A DNA stretch of 64,000 nt, taken from NCBI GenBank assembly GCA_947247005.1, contig OX365955.1, positions 42,759,822-42,823,821 of the forward strand. The letters run 5' to 3'. Each line of letters starts with the position of its first letter. The stretch's first letter is position 1. Positions 1-11,655 of this stretch are shown one piece after another. The translations under genes and the position numbers were made by a program. The notes beneath the pieces are model-generated. The model was not told the origin of the DNA. It was given only the letters and a program-made list of their open reading frames with translations, and did no database searches. Source of the DNA: Spisula solida (taxonomy: Eukaryota; Mollusca; Bivalvia; Venerida; Mactridae).

Positions 1-1465
1 CTGAAGTTACTACATGAATGTTCAACAAAGTTGTCTGTTGCTGTATTTACCATTTATTTTATCATTATTACAGATGTACCAGTATGTACAAGTTAGTAGT
101 GGATGTTACCGTAGATGTTCAAGTTGCTGTCTGGACTGTGGATTTCCAGTGCCTGATGTCACTAGGTGATGCACCAGAAAATGCTATTAACACAGGAATG
201 ATTTTTCATGTGAATAAGCATAATAATAAAACAAATTGTATCTAAATAGTTATCCTGTTGTTTCAAGAGTTAATAACATTTTCAATTGGGACCTACAAAG
301 TATTACTTTAAGTGTTTTTCAACCATTGCATGCAAGATATTCCCTACTGGGTGATAAGTAAGCTACAACGGTGTCTATAAACAAGGTTCACATATGCCTT
401 AAAAAGTCCTTGACTTTGGATTCAACCTTGAAAAGTACTTGAATTAAGTGTTGCCTTGAAAAAAAGCCAAAATGGTACTTGAATTCAACTGAAAATCCTT
501 GAATTTAGGCAAACAGCCTTGAATATCCACAAAAGTGTATGACATGTTGTCAAAATAGCACAATATCTGAACATAACCACTTGTTTTTAGCAATGTATGT
601 CATTGGTTCATAATGAATTGAGCACAGTCTTGTTTATGACGTTTATCTAACATAAAGAGTCGTAATCGTACAATATTACTTGGGAAAATGTTTGGAAAAA
701 TGCCTTGAAAAACAAATTCTACCTAGAGATGTCCTTGAATTTTGTATGAACTATGATAAACATGTTGGTTGTTACTAAACAAAATCTTTCTTATTAGTAA
801 TACTTTGTTGGTCATCAGTAAAATGCACTGCAGGCACATCATATAACAAGTTCTGTGAAAGCTTTCATATTTATTTACACTCCAGTATTGCTCAGAACAG
901 TAATATACTACATTTTTTAATAGTCAGGTGCACATATCAATATGCATGTATAAACACACAGCCAAAGTATATAAATATCAATCATGGAAATAGCATAGTG
1001 TTCTTGATAGGTGGTCTCTCTGAACAGGTTATACATGTATATCATTGAAAGTGGTCTGATATGAGATAAAATTAGAGGTCATTACAGATAGGTTTTGAAA
1101 TACTAGTGTTTGTTCACAGGTGGTCATTAATAAAGGTTTGACTGCATACTTATGGCATTTTTGAAGATAAATGAAGTTGATACAAACGTAGTACGTAGTA
1201 GTAAGAACCAGTATTTGCTGTTGTTCACAACAACAGGTAGTGACAAAAAGTATCAAAAATCTGCAAACTACTATTTGAACAAAACATATATCATAGCATC
1301 TGCTGGAAAAAACAAACCACATGTACAGAATTAACAACAGACCCAAGATTTTCTTTTATTTGGGTTTAATACTGTTTCTCAACAGTTTATCAGCTTATAT
1401 ATGGTGGCTGGTTCACCTAACCAGTTTTCCTGGACTGTACATATCCTAACCAGTACTAACATATA
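1..1465. other. Non-coding flank, no gene recognised
   Basis: Only short spurious frames are open here. The stretch from about 400 to 730 is rich in repeated CCTTGAA/ACTTGAA words, which suggests a decayed simple or interspersed repeat. No exon, RNA gene or clear transposon end was recognised. Confidence 0.5.
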
Positions 1466-2314
1466 CAGTCAGGACTCGTTACAACGACATCCGATATACC
1501 GACAATTTCGTTATAACGACACCAATTGGTGGGACGAATTATATACAACGTTAATTGTATCCGTTATGACGACATATTCACTTACCGACACCGACAGCAA
1601 AACAATGGGAACCAATCCAGTGTTTACACAGTAATTAATACTCGATATACCGACACTATCAAGGGACTATTTTTCACACTTGAACTATTTATCGGCTTTA
1701 CACAAAGTCGCCGTCTAAGCAAGGAGCCTACTTATGTAATTACACTTGTAAAAATCATCTTAATTGCTCTCATTATAATAGTGGAACCTTTCACAATCGT
1801 TCACAGTTTGTGAAATACGGCTCGCGCATTTTCGTAATCAAGGGAGATAAGCGAAGTCATCGCATATATTCATATTTTAGAAATCGTACGGGTCACGAAA
1901 TCATCGATGTCAATCGAGATTTTTCGACATGATTTATTAATTCATCAATTCTTAAAGTCGATAGGGTATAATTAGTAACAAACTGAATCACCAATTTATT
2001 CTCTAGAGCGTTATATTTTTTAATTTAATGTAGTAGTATCCGGACATCTTTAAATTCGGACGCACGTTATTTGGAGCTCTCTCAAAACATTGTATTTTAT
2101 TTTAAATATTATTTTATGCAATAATGATAATTTCATACTGATTTTGCTGATTATGACAATTTTATGACATAATAAATTATATGTTAATCAATAATTGATT
2201 TTTATGAAACAATCTCCCAATCAAAATTCCCGTCACTAGTGAAATTCAGTATAACGACAAATTCGTTATAACGACATTTTGATCGGGAACGAACAGTGTA
2301 TCGAGATCTGACTG
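1466..2314. mobile_element. pogo/Tigger-like non-autonomous TIR element
   Basis: The element begins CAGTCAGGACTCG and ends CGAGATCTGACTG, an imperfect terminal inverted repeat, and has a TA dinucleotide on each side. Both subterminal regions carry repeats of the type CGTTATAACGACA. About 849 bp with no transposase frame. CAGT...ACTG ends with a TA target duplication are typical of pogo/Tigger members of Tc1/mariner. A similar architecture occurs at 38769 and 56840. Confidence 0.72.
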
Positions 2315-3238
2315 TATCTACATGAGAAACCAGCACCTTCTCCACATGTGGAGGAAAATTGTCATGGAAGGGTATGACCTACTGCAACTGGGGAACAAAT
2401 ACAGTACATATACAAGGGCTACAAGTACGTCTATAGAAAATGTTGCCTAATGACAGAGTATGCTCTGGTGAGAGTAAATCTTTTTAAATTCAAGTGTACT
2501 ACATTTGGAGCTTGTTGAATCACTGTCTAAGATTAGTTATTTATATTTATAAGTAGTCAATGCTACATCAAGGCTTATTGAACATCCCTCATTTTCAGTA
2601 AATACAGTGTACAATGCAACCTCTCTAGAGCAGCCCTCCTTTGAGCAACAACCTCTGTTTAGCATCATTATCATTTGAATCCTGAAGATACCATAAATCT
2701 GCTATTAATTCAACCCCTTAAAGCAAAAAACTCTGTACAACAACCACATGTTGTGTTTCCATAAGGGTGTTGCTCAAGAGAGACTACTGTACATGGACTT
2801 AAAGGTAGCTATAGGACTATTATACACACATTATTAACAAATTAGCACAAAGATGGATGGACCGACACAATGAATACATATTGCAAGTAATAGGGTTTTA
2901 AATTAAATAACTGATCAATTAATAACTACATCTATGTTTCAAGTGATGACTTGTTCATCAATAATATCATTATCTGCATAACAATGTTAGATACCGACAG
3001 TTCAGTGAGTAGCGTCACACTACTAAATCCTACACACATTTAACATGCAATTATATGATGTAATTTTGTGACATTAGTGATGACATCAAGCCCACAACAA
3101 TTTAACCAGTAGCAGTCCAGAACATTTTTCAATTCCATAAAGAAAAGGTCATTGTATTGGCAAATTTATGTTGCCTGATATACAAATGCTCAACGAATTC
3201 CAATATCACAAATGGCTGCATCCCCAACTGCAATATGC
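2315..3238. mobile_element. Non-coding interval containing a short TIR element at 2612-2789
   Basis: Within this interval, 2612-2789 starts CAATGCAACCTCTCTAGAGCA and ends TTGCTCAAGAGAGACTACTG, an imperfect inverted repeat with TA on both sides, so it is probably a 178 bp MITE. Nothing is recognised in the rest of the interval. Confidence 0.5.
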
Positions 3239-3986
3239 CAGGCTTCGCGAAAGTGAAAAAAAAGGCCGGACATCCGGTCCGGCATAAAATAAATTTGGCC
3301 GGACCGAATCAAATTTGGCCGGACCGAACAATATTAATAGGAAACCGTTAAAAAACCAAATGAAGAGAGATGTATAGATAATGCATGTTCTTCTTAAATT
3401 ATTCAGTGGTAAATTATTTAGAAATGCATTGTTAGCTTTAACACACAGTTAACAAGTGTTTTCAAATAGGCCTAATTAGATAGTTTGCCTTTTCACAATG
3501 GGCTCATTCAGCCCATTCAATGAGCATAAATCAGACAGGACTTTCTGTCAAGAGAAATGTTATTTTCATTTTACCATTTAATATCAAACATCTTTAAACT
3601 AAATCACGTTTTTTCGTGTTAAAAAGCCCCCTCGGAAATCGTCAAAATAAAAATATATTCAGAAAAAAAATCGCGAACATTCCGGAATCCGTACCGTGTA
3701 CTACGGGTTTTATCCGCATCCAAAAAATAATCAGTTTTCGCGACCTTCATTTCGCTGAATTATTTTACATTTTTGACGATTTCGGAGGGATATCTTGTTG
3801 AATCTCGACGAGGATTTACGAAAATACATTCGTGTTACATTCTTTACAATAATCTTCAACTACGATGTGGGAATATCGCCGTCCAGACTTAAAATCTCCG
3901 TCGGACCAACGGTCCGTTATTCAGTCAAATTTTGCCGGACCAAACCATTTTTTGTCGGTCAGGACCGACGGTTTTCGCGATGCCTG
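3239..3986. mobile_element. TIR element with CAGGC(T/A)TCGCGAAA ends
   Basis: The left end reads CAGGCTTCGCGAAA and the right end, reverse-complemented, CAGGCATCGCGAAA. Both are followed internally by GGCCGGAC/GTCCGGC-type motifs. The direct repeat ATATGC lies immediately outside each end (3233-3238 and 3987-3992), which supports insertion with a 6 bp duplication. About 748 bp, CpG-rich compared with its surroundings, and without a transposase frame. A related end (CAGGCAATCGCGAAAACCG) occurs near 30758. The superfamily is not assigned. Confidence 0.6.
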
Positions 3987-5582
3987 ATATGCTGCTGATT
4001 TTGACCAAATTCTATGCTTGATACTAATCTGTACTGTAATGGGATAGACAACCGTACCGTAATTAAGACAATAACATTAAACACACACCAAAAAGCTGGA
4101 ATTGTTATACTGTAACAACATTTCAACTAGTGTCAGTACCAGTACATGAAATTTCTAACATACATTAATTTATAGTGATTATAAATGCCATTTCTTACAC
4201 CCTGGCTGTTTGGGAAGCTAATACAAGCTATATATACCCGTAGCAGTCTTTCATTGTCTGCTTATATCATCTGAGATGTACAACGATGAAAACTTAGACA
4301 GCACAAATCAGTTTAGGATTTTCATGTTTCTACATTGTACTACAGTTCTACAGAGCTATTAACAGTATCCAATGTGCTCATGATCACTTTGTGAGGAGGG
4401 GACCAGGGTCACATAGTCATAGGTTCGAACCCCATTGTTGCGCCATTGCTTAATTTCTCTAAGCCAAAAATACCCACCATACACCCATGCGTATGAATGG
4501 GCATCTGAAAGGGCCAAAAACTGATGTGCTTTGGCTGTAAATGATGTACAATCAGCTGAACAGACATATCTGAATAACTTTGGACTGGTATTTTACTTTT
4601 AATTCACTCAAGATATATCTTGAATCAGATGCTCTTTGCGAATTGGTTTGAACTACACTGTGCATTTTTCATCGCGTATAAACCAAATCACTGTACTCAT
4701 TATTGTGATACTATTACTATACAATTCAAAGTGTACTCATTATTGTGATTACATCCGGTGATTTTCCATCACTGTACTCATTATTGCAATACTAAACAAT
4801 TCAGTGTGTACTCATTATTGCGATAACAGGAAGTTGACTGTTTATAATAAAACACTACTAACAGTGTAACACATCTTTACTAACCATTATTGCTGTTTCC
4901 TCACTTTTGTTTCTCTTTTCGAGGTCCAGCACCAACAGTGTTTAATTACCTTGAGCTGAAATTAACATAGAACAGTTTATTAAAAGTTTATCACTGATTT
5001 TTGTTCTTAGAGAGAAAATAAAGTGCATTTACTAAAAAACACCCATTCTCGTCTACCAAGTATAATGGATTCCTGACATCAGTGAACAGAATCACTGATA
5101 TCTCAGTACCCGGGTACTAGCTGCTAAGCAGGTGTCTTATTTGACAGGCGGTCTCTTTCAACTGTTTTTAAAATATGATTGAACATTGTCTGATATATGT
5201 AAGATAAGATTGGTTTTATGAATGATAAAGTAATTAAATGATCGGTCGAGACATACAATCCAGGTTCCCAATTCGAAACTCAGCTGAGGCAATGGAAATT
5301 TCAGAAAGTCTGAAATGCTTTGATACATTCATGTTAGTGTCTTTCCAACCCATCTAGAGATAAACTCGTTGGTAACCCATAGGTAGCATTGCATGAATAG
5401 GTACTGTACACCTTGAACATTAAAGAACATAGGTGTCTAAGTTCGGAATGAGACATAGTAGGTTAATGAACCCAGAATGCATGCATAACCTTGTCTGCAC
5501 CTGACAGACACATTTGCAATATTGGTCAAGAGAGGTCATGATAATGGATAAATAAGGAAGAAATGATAGTAACAGGGCGAGA
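3987..5582. other. Non-coding interval with a small interspersed tandem repeat
   Basis: Four copies of a word of about 20 bp, (A/G)(C/T)TGTACTCATTATTG followed by TGATA-like bases, lie at 4690, 4731, 4772 and 4806. A B-box-like GGTTCGAACCC at about 4424 could be a relic of a tRNA-derived repeat, but no convincing A box accompanies it. No gene was seen. Confidence 0.4.
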
Positions 5583-5662
5583 CAAATGGGCAACCAGACC
5601 GGGGATCAAACCGGGGACCCTTCGCTTCTAGGGCTAATGGCTCTACCGACTGCCTACACAAA
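5583..5662 (-). repeat. tRNA-derived (SINE-like) sequence
   Basis: On the minus strand there is an A-box-like GGCAGTCGGTAGAGCC followed by a B-box-like GGTTTGATCCC at a tRNA-like spacing. This arrangement is expected of a pol III-transcribed SINE head or a decayed tRNA. It does not fold into a clean tRNA by eye, so it is not called a tRNA gene. Confidence 0.45.
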
Positions 5663-5725
5663 ATTCCCCCTTACTAGTAATTAAATCCTATACTGTAATA
5701 CAAGCTACTACAATATTTGTCCATG

Positions 5726-6157
5726 GTCTCACAGTGTAGCAATACCACGTGACTTTTGACTACAGTTACAAGAAGAAATTTGTAAACATTGGAAAATAAA
5801 AAAGCCATAAATATTTTATTTCTTCATCGATTTCTTTGAAATATACGCCACGCTAAGGGGACAATTATTTACTTTCCATGAAATATAAATTCTTTTTCCG
5901 CGGATGTGCCGTTTTGTCCATTACCTTGTGAAACCATGGAACGTGTATGTTTCACAGGGTAATGGAAAAATCGGTAAAACTGCTCATAAAGATCTTACAT
6001 TTCACGGAAAGCAAACACATTTCCCCTTAGCGTTGCGTATATGTTTTAGAAATCGATGAAGAAATGAAATACTTATGGCATTTTTGTGTTCCAATGTTTA
6101 CAAATTTCTACTTGAAACTGTAGCCAAAAGCCATGTGGTATTGCTACCCTGTCTCAG
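5726..6157. mobile_element. Foldback element with arms of about 200 bp
   Basis: The left arm (TAGCAATACCACGTG onward) is matched by the reverse complement of the right arm (TAGCAATACCACATGG) nearly to the centre. The central stem is CCATTACC-TGTGAAAC against GTTTCACAGGGTAATGG, with a loop of about 14 bp. The arms differ by scattered substitutions, so the insertion is not recent. No open frame is present. Confidence 0.7.
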
Positions 6158-6236
6158 AACCTAGGTTATTGACTGTTATGCACTTCAATTGAAACCGGAC
6201 TCATCCCCCGGGGAAGGAACTGCCCGGTGTTTTTAC

Positions 6237-6510
6237 TGTTGTATCGAGTGAATTCTGGGTTTTAGTGCCGAATTACGGGAGGTCCCGGGGTACGGTCTTT
6301 AGACCGTCCACTTTACCCAGAATGAGGTTATGACGTCATATCGCGAGCGGAAGCTCGATGGCAGACGATTCCAGGCAGCTGCGTAGATGGACGATCCTAC
6401 GAGAGTTCCAGGACAAATAATAGATGCATGCACGGCTTACCGACCACAGGACATCGGTGAATATATTCTCTTGTGACTTGTGCTTTAATTACCATCGGAC
6501 GAACACTTCA
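6237..6510 (+). repeat. 5' LTR of the non-coding retroelement (274 bp)
   Basis: Matches 11423-11651 along its length except for an extra 45 bp block (about 6264-6308: GTGCCGAATTACGGGAGGTC...) that the 3' copy lacks, plus a few substitutions. The 45 bp was either lost from the 3' LTR or gained here after insertion. Confidence 0.85.
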
Positions 6511-6528
6511 ATGGCGACGAGGAAAACT
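6511..6528 (+). promoter_or_regulatory. Candidate primer binding site
   Basis: TGGCGACGAGGAAAACTG begins one base after the LTR end. Starting with TGG, as complement of a tRNA CCA end, is the expected form; the priming tRNA was not identified. Confidence 0.5.
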
Positions 6529-6952
6529 GTGAATTTAATTTTAGGACTGTTTACATGCAAATCGAAAGTAGAGTGAAATATTTCGGAAAAAGTTGTTTTT
6601 GTTTACTTTGAACTCAAGTAAGTGGATTTTCTTGAAGTTTGAGAGGAAAATGGATTGTATTTAGATTATTTCGGTAGTTTAATGGGGGAATGGGCGATTA
6701 GCAACCGCTAAAATTCCACCATTGTGTCACAAGATGAACAGAATATTTCTAAGCCAATTTAAGAATGTGTGTGCATCTGAGGACTATTTAGAATGACTGT
6801 GAGCTCTAGTAGTTTGAGTATCTCTGTCTATGCTTGCTTGATTAATTGTTTTGATTAATAGTTAATCGACACAAGTAGTGATGAAACAATTAATTTGTCT
6901 CACACCGCAGCGAATTATGTGATACGATAAAGCAGTATGTGTACTCGTTTCT

Positions 6953-7037
6953 AATGCCGAGGGTAGCGACGGCAAACGCATACCTTGATGGTTTTCTAGG
7001 TTGAAAATCGGGGAAAGGGTTAGGAGGGAGTAGGGAA
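6953..7037 (+). repeat. 85 bp internal direct repeat, copy 1
   Basis: The sequence starting AATGCCGAGGGTAG and ending GAGTAGGGAA recurs at 9055-9139 with only a few differences, both copies inside the non-coding LTR element. Its conservation amid otherwise unalignable sequence suggests an internal duplication or a functional RNA segment. Confidence 0.75.
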
Positions 7038-9054
7038 CAACAGTATGCGATAACTGGTAATATCAGAGGCCTAGCTACAAGGACCTGTACGATAACATGG
7101 CTGTTTGTTTCCGCTGTAAGTTTCACGTGATTTATGTCTGTTTGTCAGTATGGAAGGCGGCCTTCCGAGTCTGTGGCATAGGAATTTGTAGAAATCACTG
7201 GGTAAGGGGACTCATTAGACCTCTAGTTCCAGTATTCGTGCCTGCAGTACCATACATGGGCGATAGATTAATTTCTGTAAGATCTTTATTGAAAATTGTC
7301 TGCGTTTAGCGTGATTCCAAGCTTTGTTTACATTTTCATCCGAAAATAGTTCCCGCAGGCGTCGCTAGGTTACTGTGTCTAGGTTACCGATTTTACTCCA
7401 TTCATACTCGCTATTTTGTTAAGGGGATGGGTTTATTTCAGTGTGTGTGGGCTATTGGCTTCATTCTTGTGTTTATTATTATAATCTTTAATGTTGCCGC
7501 GAATTAGCGCGCCACAAACGGGTCATCCATAACACTTTGTTTTGATTTAGTGAAGATGGGACAAGGGAGGCAATCCTTCCTCCATTATTTCTGTATACAT
7601 CTGAGTTACCTCCCATTGCCCATTCTATTATCATTCTGAATGTCATTTAAATATATTATTGTTCTGATTATCCTTTTGTTGGATTTTGAATTAAAATTAG
7701 TGTTCTTTATTTACACATGGTCTGTTTATTCAACATGCTTCAAGTGTTTCTGGTATTTTGGCCAATTTCATTCTAGATCTATTTAGTGTCTCATTTTACA
7801 GTATAACTTATTGGCAACTGTTTGATCTTAAATTTAGTATTTTATTTAGGTGTTATGACTGATTGGCTGTTTCTTGGAGATTTTAAGGAACTGTAATGAT
7901 CCTGGTTTATTAAGACGGATAGATTATAATTTCAATTATGTTATTATGGCTATATAATTATCATTTTCTCTTTGATATATTAACTCACATGTCTTTTATC
8001 TGGTTTTTTGACTTCATTCATATATTTTATAAATAAATATCCTTTTATCTGGCATTATTGATTTGTGCGTTCATGATCTGTCTCCCTTTTTAAGGCCGTA
8101 GTAATGAATATTAATTAAGGGTATACTGTACATGGATGATTGTGATCAATTGTTAATTGTACAAAGTTATTTATGATATTGATAGTATACATTTTACTTA
8201 GCGGAGCTGGCGGGGACACTTTTTATGGTAATATGGAACTACTGAGATCTTTTTATTTGATGTAATATTGCGGGTTTAACCTTTTAATGCTGTGAGTCTA
8301 TGTGGTTTCTATAATTATAGTTAACCAGCGTTTGAGTTAAGTGGAGTGTAAATTGCTTTTCGTGATATGCCCTCTTTGTGTGATACGACCCCTGCCAGTG
8401 AGGTAGGAGTATGTCGTTGGGATCACAATTCGGTGTATATGTAATTTTCAAAGTTCCGATGAGGCCCTGTTGACGAGATATATGGAATATTACCGAAGGG
8501 TTTTACCGGTAACTCATATATTAGGCTGGTCTTAATATAAGACGTAATATTTTATGTATGTCCGAGCAATCCAATGGAAGCACTAGAGTAGCTCTGTGAG
8601 GTGTAGGTCCTGCGGCAGTTGATTGTCGTATGTTAAACAGTGGAACGTATGGCCCTGAATTGGAAGTAAGGGTGGTCTATGATATATCTGGGTAGCGAAC
8701 CCCTATTCAGAATATAGTCTAGCATACTAGCATTTGGCATAGGGGAGTTACACTGCATTATTGAGGGGTGGAAGTTGTTCTGGACGTTAGTAGCCTTGGT
8801 CAGGGGAACAATGTTCAATAGTGCGGGTTACCACAGATCACTATTCTAGGTAGTCTACTAGATGTTTATGGAACTGTACTGAATTTATTTGCCTCCATAT
8901 AATGGGGTTCAGTAATCAAGTTCTTTAATACGGAGTGGAAATTGGGTTGTAAATATATAGGGTTTATGGTCTCATCATGAAGCTTAATTCAAATGCTGTT
9001 TGACTGAGTTGGTATAAAAGCTAATATGGGGTTTAACACCATCTGCTCTTTGTC

Positions 9055-9139
9055 AATGCCGAGGGTAGTGACGGCAAACGCATACCTCGATGGTTTTCTA
9101 GGTTGAAAATCGGGGAAAGGGTTGGAAAAGAGTAGGGAA
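9055..9139 (+). repeat. 85 bp internal direct repeat, copy 2
   Basis: Second copy of the 6953-7037 block, 2.1 kb downstream in the same orientation. Confidence 0.75.
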
Positions 9140-10751
9140 TTTGCCGTAAACCATTGGGTGTTGTTAAATTGTTATATTATTCTATTATAGTAAGTAGAAA
9201 TAGACTTAATTGTCTTGTCAACATCGACAGAGCACACTCTGTTCGGTTGTTGGCAGATTACAGCCCTGCAGATACTCAATCCCATTTTGGTGAGAAGAAC
9301 AACTGAGGGTTTGTAAATGTATCTATATTATAGATATTCTGGATCTGTAGACTTGTCTACCCTGTAAGTGTAATAGTGGATCAGATAACCTGTCTGAAGC
9401 ACCTGGTCATCTTGTCCGGGTCATCATTATTCACTCATTGGAAGTAGATCCTAAGAGCCAGTCATTTGACGGTTATATAAAAGTTCAGTTGTGTATCAGT
9501 TCCCTTTACTGAAACGTTTTGGTCATTTTGTCCAAAGTAATGCTTCTGATACTTAAAATACATAAACTGGTATTTGGTAGGACTTCTTGTCTTCTGATCC
9601 AGTGGTTGTAAATCTACTTACAGTTGGATTGGATAACGACCTTGACATTTTGTCGGTCAATTTCTATTCTCCCTATGAGTAGCAGTTCGCTAAATATGAG
9701 TCAGGATAGAGCATTTTGTCGATTCTGTCTCAGTAGTTAGATTGTGTTACAACGGCCTGGACTTTTTGTTGGTCACATGATCTAAATTGCAGTCTGTTAA
9801 ATCTGAGTTAAAATATTGACATTTTGTCGATTTTGTCTCAGTAAATAATCAGATATACTTGTCCGAACCCTTTTATAGCAGCTTTTCTTCAGTAACTTCC
9901 GGTCTGATTAGATAAAAGCAATGCCTGTTGTCTATTGATCTACGACATACAAAAACAAGACAGCTTGTATATTCATCTGTGACTTCACCTGACAAAAGTT
10001 CTTGAACACTGAATGGGTACAATGGTGGTTTGAACCCAGGGATATGCAACCAGAAGTGTGAACACCTGACAGCTCTGTGATAGTTTTCCATGGTGAGATG
10101 TGTATGGCCCAGAAGAAACAGGGTGTGGGGAATTGTAGAATACGACCACACTGCTCAGTGAATTTACCAGATGATCCTAAGCAATGTCAGGGAAACTGAT
10201 ACCCAAGAAATGTGAAGTACCATTGTATGTGTAGATGTAGGACCATGGTATACCAGTGCTGAATAAGATGTATGACCTGTCAAAAGATCAAACAGCCAGG
10301 AACAATCGCCAGATCTATAGAATGCAAGGAAAATAGTATGGAGTATGGCAGAAGATAGAACTTGCAGATGTGTCGTGTGCCACATTAGAGATGCGGATGT
10401 GTCGTGTGCCACATTAGAGATGCAGATGCAGTTGTGTTGGATAATGCTGTGCTACTCCTGTGTGTGATGTAGCAGGAATCTGTCAAACTGAATGTTGATG
10501 TCTTCATGGAGAATAGTTTGGACTGTATGAAAAGATTGACCCACATTACCACTGCAAAATTGAGACCTTAATTAGATGCATATGAACAGCTATTAACAGG
10601 GTGACCTTGTTTGCCTTAAACAGGGAGTTAATATTAAGAAATTTGACGAGACATGAAATATGAACTTGACCGTAGTACTGAGGATGACTAATTATCAGGG
10701 TTGCTTTGTCCTGTACATGTATATCTGATCAAACAATTTCAGTAAAGACTT

Positions 10752-11120
10752 GGGTCATTTTGTCCAGCCAACCTGATTTTGTTGTTGTTGTTACTTCTAT
10801 ATCCATACGGCTTGGTCATCTTGTCCAGCCAAACCGGATTTGTGAAACGACAACTCATTTCTCCATTAGGCTTGGTCATGTTGTCCAACCGAACTGGATT
10901 GGTACAGCGTTGCTTATGTCAGTTAGGCTTGGTCATCTTGTCCAGCAAACCTGATTATTTGTAGTAACTTCTATTCCATACGGCGTGGTCATCTTGTCCC
11001 GCCGAACTGGATTTGTGAAACGAACACCTATGTATTCCATGAGGCTTGGTCATTTTGTCCAGCCCAACAGGGTTGGTATAGTGTTTCTTTATGCATTTGG
11101 CTTGGTCATGTTGTCCAGCT
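10752..11120 (+). repeat. Seven-copy GGTCATYTTGTCC repeat array
   Basis: GGTCAT(T/C/G)TTGTCC(A/C)(G/A)C begins at about 10752, 10813, 10873, 10930, 10987, 11048 and 11103, a spacing of 55-61 bp. Looser copies of the TTTTGTC core run upstream from about 9410. The array lies in the 3' third of the non-coding LTR element, where autonomous elements would encode pol or carry a 3' untranslated region. Confidence 0.75.
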
Positions 11121-11422
11121 GAAATGTGTACTTCGGTAGAATAGACCGATCATGCATGATGGTCCTGTGGGTGCGGAAGGATTAACTGAGGCCTTTAATT
11201 TATGTGGGTATTAATTTAGGGTTACTGAATTGTATTTTAAATCAGCTGGGTTGTTGTCATGATTATTTAATTCATTTCTGAATTTGGCCAGTTGTCAGTT
11301 ATTGGGTTATATATTCTGCAGGGGCAGTTAGTTTTTTCATGGTTACAAGTACTGATTAATTGGATATCTCTCAGACTTTAATAAACCCGTTTGCGGGGCT
11401 CTTCAAATAAAGTCGGGGGGAG

Positions 11423-11651
11423 TGTTGTATCGAGTGAATTCTGGGTTTCCACTTTACCCAGAATGAGGTTATGACGTCATATCGCGAGCGGAAGCTCGAT
11501 GGCAGACGATTCCAGGCAGCTGCGTAGATGGACGATCCTACGAGAGTTCCAGGACCAATAATAGATGCATGCACGGCTTACCGACCACAGGACATCGGTG
11601 AATATATTCTCTTGTGACTTGTGCTTTAATTACCATCGGACAAACACTTCA
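11423..11651 (+). repeat. 3' LTR of the non-coding retroelement (229 bp)
   Basis: Shares start, end and most bases with 6237-6510 but lacks the 45 bp block of that copy. Preceded by a G-rich tract and followed by the target duplication TTAC. Confidence 0.85.
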
Positions 11652-11655
11652 TTAC

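Larger units (their letters stand above)
6237..11651 (+). mobile_element. Non-coding LTR retroelement (LARD-like), full length
   Basis: Two direct terminal repeats (6237-6510 and 11423-11651) both start TGTTGTATCGAG and end ACACTTCA, and both are flanked by TTAC (6233-6236 and 11652-11655), the expected target duplication. The internal 4.9 kb has no gag or pol frame. A plausible primer binding site starts with TGGCGACGAGG right after the 5' LTR, and a G-rich tract (GTCGGGGGGAG) precedes the 3' LTR. Intact ends without coding capacity fit a large retrotransposon derivative mobilised in trans. Its autonomous partner is not in the window: the 17.9 kb element has a different LTR. Confidence 0.82.

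Noticed and set aside
4380..4480. tRNA gene suggested by GGTTCGAACCC
   Set aside because: Only the B box is convincing; no A box at the right distance and no cloverleaf.
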